Positions 61,175-64,000 of a DNA stretch of 64,000 bases are shown here, one piece after another. Position 1 is the first letter of the stretch. Each line of letters begins with the position of its first letter. The notes beneath the pieces were generated by a model, which was not told the origin of the DNA, made no database searches, and saw only the letters and a list, made by a program, of their open reading frames with translations. Source of the stretch: JAYKJB01 sp035284745 [NCBI: Candidatus Sericytochromatia bacterium] (GTDB lineage: Bacteria; Cyanobacteriota; Sericytochromatia; S15B-MN24); the NCBI GenBank assembly GCA_035284745.1, contig JAYKIL010000008.1:343863-407862 (forward strand), given 5' to 3'. A program made the translations under genes and the position numbers.

Positions 61175-61218
61175 CTGGGGGCTCGCACATCCATTTGAAA
61201 TAGAACGGACGAGACCCC

Positions 61219-64000
61219 CTAGGGATTGGCCCGCCAGGACGCAGCGGGCACCCGTTTGACCTGGCGCGCGCCCACATCCGCAATCAGCAAATCACCCTCG
61301 GGAGTCGTCGAAATGCCTTTCACGTGTATCAACCCCGTGTCTGGCATATCACCACCCAGCAAACCCGTGCCCGACCCCGCGATGGGCGTGTAAACACCCG
61401 AGGTCGTGTTAATGCGATAAATGTGGCGACGTGCCGCGAAAACCACCCCACCGCTTTCAGTAAACGCCATGCGCGCTCCGTGGCTTTCATTTTCGCCCCA
61501 AGAAAGATTCAAACCATCGGCCCCCAAATCGACAGGCGGTTTGCCAGTCTCACAGCGCCACGTGTGTTGAAAGGCCCGCAGCAACCAAGTGCCGTCCGGA
61601 AGTTGAACCATCCCATCCGCCAAATTTCGTTCATTCACAAACTCCTCTTCATCGTCCGCATCCGGATCATAGGGAGGCTTCGGGGGTGTGGGAATGGTAA
61701 ATAAGGCCGGGCCCGCCAGCAAACGGGACATAGGCACGACCATCATCTCCTCTTTGGTCCACACCATCACCATCGCCTCGTTGGTGGACGTCGGCCAGAT
61801 GTCCCGAATCTCTCCAAGAATCGGCAAGGAAGCAATCGTCTCCACACCCTGAGCACTCACCTTACGAACAAAGCGGGTGCCATCCAGGAGCCATACGGCG
61901 CCGTCCGAGGCCGCGCGTAAAAAACGTGGTCCCAATAAATAGGCTTCTTGGGGCCCCGCCGAATAACCATTGCCAAAAGCGAGATTCAAGGTGGTGCCCC
62001 CAGGGGTTAGCACATAGTTACCCGGGTCGCCCTCACCCGGCCTGATGATCGACCCTTGGTCCCAAGGGACCCCCACGAACAAAGAGGCCACTTGATCCTG
62101 CACGCGCAGAACTTGACGAGAACTGCTTTCAACCACTAACAGGCGCCCCTGAGCATCAAGCAACGCCGAAAGTGGCGTTTGCAGCGCTGTCGGCGTATTC
62201 ACGCTCGAACCAGAAGGGCTCACCACCCCGTTGCCTGCCAGCATTGTCATTTGACCCTTGGCATCTAAAATCCCGATGGCGCGGCCACTTCGGATCCAGC
62301 GCCCCCCAGGCGGGCTGCCCCCCACCCCGAGGGTGCGGTAACTTTTCATGACACTCCCTCCCGAAAAATCGGTTCTCACGGGGCCAGGGCGCATCAGTTC
62401 CGGCCACTGACTCGTCACATCAGGGGAAATGCGCGTCACGCTTTGATCCCGTGGAGACACAAAAATCAGTGCACCCCTCTCATCAGAGACGACAAACGCG
62501 CCCTCCCCATCCAATCCCCGGACGAAGTGGTAGTCCTCCGCAAAGGGGTCCGACAGTTTGATCGAGTCCGGCACAGTCAACTGTGTCGCGCCACCACCTT
62601 GCTGGGATTGCCACCATGTGGTGTTTCGGCTTCCCACCAAGTAATACCAATCTCCTTCCGGGGTCCGCACGACATACTCGATGGAAACCCGATTCAAAGG
62701 AGGCGCGGCCGGCGCGATCGCCCCCGCGACCCCCAATAGAGAATTCCCGAGATTAATCACCGCGCCCCCATTGGGCACAGGAATGACACTTCGGGCTGAT
62801 TGTTCTTCGCCCGCGACCCACAGGCGTTCCAGGTTCCCTTCGTTGTTGACGCGATCGAGGCGCTTTTCCGAAAGCAACAGCGGCCTCCCATTGCTGTCCA
62901 GCGCAAAATCAACAATACGCCCTAAATTCACAGCCAGCGCGGGGGCCCCGGCAGGCGGATCGGGGATGTCATCAATCCCGCCGCCCAAACCCGCAGCAAT
63001 TTGCAGGCGACCGTCGACGAGGCGCCACAAACGCCCATTGCCTCCATCCATGAGATAGCGAGTGCCGTCCGGAGCCGTCACAAAAGCGGTGAGATTCCCA
63101 AAACGGGCTTCCGTGGCCTGCCCGCCGGTGCCCAAGTCGGCTTGGCCGGCGATCACCATGACGCGCCGCACCTCCTCATACAGAGCATCCAGCGACTCTG
63201 TTTCCGCGCGCAGCTTATCAATCACCCGCAAGGCTGTTTCGACATCCAATTGCGCCGGAGGTTCCGTCAATGCCGCCCGCGTGGCTTGACGCACTTTGGC
63301 CTCAAGGTCCGCAGGCAGGCGTGCCAAGGCCGCCTGCGGATCCGACTGCGACCGCGCATACCGATCCAAGACATAAGCCGTCATCACGGTCGATGCCACA
63401 TCCATATCCGCAGTGGCCACGTTGGGCGGGACCAAGGTCGCCACCTGCGTCGGGCCCTCAGGAACCTGACATACCGCGACCAAGGCCCGGTCTCGGGGCG
63501 CGCGAGCAAAGACGTAGCGGCCCTCTGCATCGGTGCGGGCCGTGTACAACTCCCCCTGCTCATCGCGCACAGGGTCACCCGCTGCATCAGCCAAGACCAC
63601 CAACGCATTGGCGACGGGCACGAGGTTGTTCGCCTGTTTCACGCTGCGGACGGCACGCAAGCCATAAAACTTGGTTTTTCCTATCAGGGATCCGCCCTGT
63701 TCACTCAGAATTCCACCGCCGTTGTTCGATATCAGGCCCGATCCATTGTTCGAAAGGATCGTGGCGGTCAAGGTCACGCGGCCTTGCAAGGCGATGATCC
63801 GCGCATTTTCACCGGTTTCAGGCGAGGAGACAAGGTCCGAACGCTCTGAGGGCGAGGCCCCTGGGCGCGGTGTCTCGGGCAGTCGGGTCTTGCCCGACGA
63901 TGCCGTGGTGCGTTTCACAGCAGAGCCCCTGGTGCTCGGGCCAGAGACCGCAGACGGCATCGCGTTGCAGCCGAAGGCCAAGGCCAAGGCCACAAACAAT
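61219..64000 (-). CDS. Large lipoprotein with regulatory domain and beta-propeller (5' end outside window)
   Basis: At least 926 residues; the frame is open at the right edge, so the true start lies outside or at the very border. The visible N-terminus is the end of a signal peptide with a lipobox (LAFGC). After a Ser/Pro-rich linker comes an Asn/Gly-rich motif (SNNGSGLISNNGGGILSEQGG, given in part; about residues 83-103). It is followed by a carboxypeptidase-regulatory-like domain (LVVLADAAGDPVRD ... TDAEGRYVFARAP) and a helical stretch with many Arg/Glu. The remaining 600 residues form NHL/SMP-30-like propeller blades (PDGTRYLMDGGNGRLWRL; DAQGRLLVVESSSRQVLRV; PEGDLLIADVGARQVKRV). No catalytic motif. 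Probably a cell-surface adhesion or scaffolding lipoprotein. Confidence 0.88.
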   Translation of the reverse strand, partial: LFVALALAFGCNAMPSAVSGPSTRGSAVKRTTASSGKTRLPETPRPGASPSERSDLVSSPETGENARIIALQGRVTLTATILSNNGSGLISNNGGGILSEQGGSLIGKTKFYGLRAVRSVKQANNLVPVANALVVLADAAGDPVRDEQGELYTARTDAEGRYVFARAPRDRALVAVCQVPEGPTQVATLVPPNVATADMDVASTVMTAYVLDRYARSQSDPQAALARLPADLEAKVRQATRAALTEPPAQLDVETALRVIDKLRAETESLDALYEEVRRVMVIAGQADLGTGGQATEARFGNLTAFVTAPDGTRYLMDGGNGRLWRLVDGRLQIAAGLGGGIDDIPDPPAGAPALAVNLGRIVDFALDSNGRPLLLSEKRLDRVNNEGNLERLWVAGEEQSARSVIPVPNGGAVINLGNSLLGVAGAIAPAAPPLNRVSIEYVVRTPEGDWYYLVGSRNTTWWQSQQGGGATQLTVPDSIKLSDPFAEDYHFVRGLDGEGAFVVSDERGALIFVSPRDQSVTRISPDVTSQWPELMRPGPVRTDFSGGSVMKSYRTLGVGGSPPGGRWIRSGRAIGILDAKGQMTMLAGNGVVSPSGSSVNTPTALQTPLSALLDAQGRLLVVESSSRQVLRVQDQVASLFVGVPWDQGSIIRPGEGDPGNYVLTPGGTTLNLAFGNGYSAGPQEAYLLGPRFLRAASDGAVWLLDGTRFVRKVSAQGVETIASLPILGEIRDIWPTSTNEAMVMVWTKEEMMVVPMSRLLAGPALFTIPTPPKPPYDPDADDEEEFVNERNLADGMVQLPDGTWLLRAFQHTWRCETGKPPVDLGADGLNLSWGENESHGARMAFTESGGVVFAARRHIYRINTTSGVYTPIAGSGTGLLGGDMPDTGLIHVKGISTTPEGDLLIADVGARQVKRVPAASWRANP

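Noticed and set aside
63001-63849. 282-codon plus-strand open frame at the right end
   Set aside because: Antisense to the propeller lipoprotein; Arg/His/Gln-rich composition typical of an antisense frame.
1-64000. CRISPR array, insertion sequence, prophage or attachment site
   Set aside because: I looked for regularly spaced repeats, transposase or integrase motifs and terminal inverted repeats and saw none.

Overview
The window is a gene-dense, 64-kb chromosomal stretch of moderately high GC from a diderm (Gram-negative-type) bacterium: it encodes outer-membrane barrels, a TolC-like channel, many lipobox signal peptides, Lgt, and an FtsX-type export system. A DUF561 TIM-barrel protein (a family I know mainly from cyanobacteria and plastids), a RecG with an extra N-terminal region and a HelY/Ski2-type helicase, without any photosynthesis gene, make a deep non-photosynthetic relative of cyanobacteria (Sericytochromatia/Blackallbacteria type) my best guess. 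That placement is inference, not shown by the sequence.

Layout. 1-3.4 kb: a subtilisin-like lipoprotein (runs off the left edge), a possible structured RNA, then pgeF coupled to a CPBP membrane protease. 3.4-9.7 kb: lgt, then a run of envelope genes (barrel-like protein, TM2-like protein, a large barrel plus carboxypeptidase-regulatory-repeat protein), a MscS channel and a MerR-like regulator. 9.7-15.2 kb: a secreted hypothetical, a methyltransferase, recG, a metallophosphatase and mtnA as a tight cluster. 15.2-19 kb: a GT4 glycosyltransferase divergent from a GT20 sugar-phosphate synthase that is paired with a PF15698-like phosphatase, then tRNA-Asp(GTC) with a strong terminator. 19.1-19.6 kb: a small transcription unit of unknown function with its own terminator. 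19.7-31.3 kb: dusB, a minus-strand series (rnhB, DUF151 nuclease, amidohydrolase, lipoprotein, TPR/pilin-like protein, yihA), a divergent HelY-like helicase and an M30-like metallopeptidase. 31.4-36.8 kb: an operon of an ABC exporter with a degenerate ATP site, HlyD, TolC and two tandem paralogous small membrane proteins. 36.7-49 kb: comEC-comEA, mfd, a PpiC-type isomerase, mazG, a SPASM radical-SAM enzyme, a TPR-NHL protein and a DUF47 protein. 49-54 kb: a block that looks more GC-rich, with an unrecognised membrane protein, mnmA and pgi. 54-64 kb: an Att-type export system (ATPase, FtsX permease, CrtC/AttH protein), the DUF561 gene with clear promoter and terminator, and a large lipoprotein beta-propeller that runs off the right edge.

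Expression signals are unusually readable. Several genes have an extended -10 (TGnTAnnnT) or a plain -10 element, and in four cases it lies only 6-10 nt before the start codon without a usable ribosome binding site, which predicts leaderless mRNAs. Other genes have strong GGAGG sites, often in front of GTG or TTG starts. No CRISPR array, insertion sequence, prophage or integrase was found.
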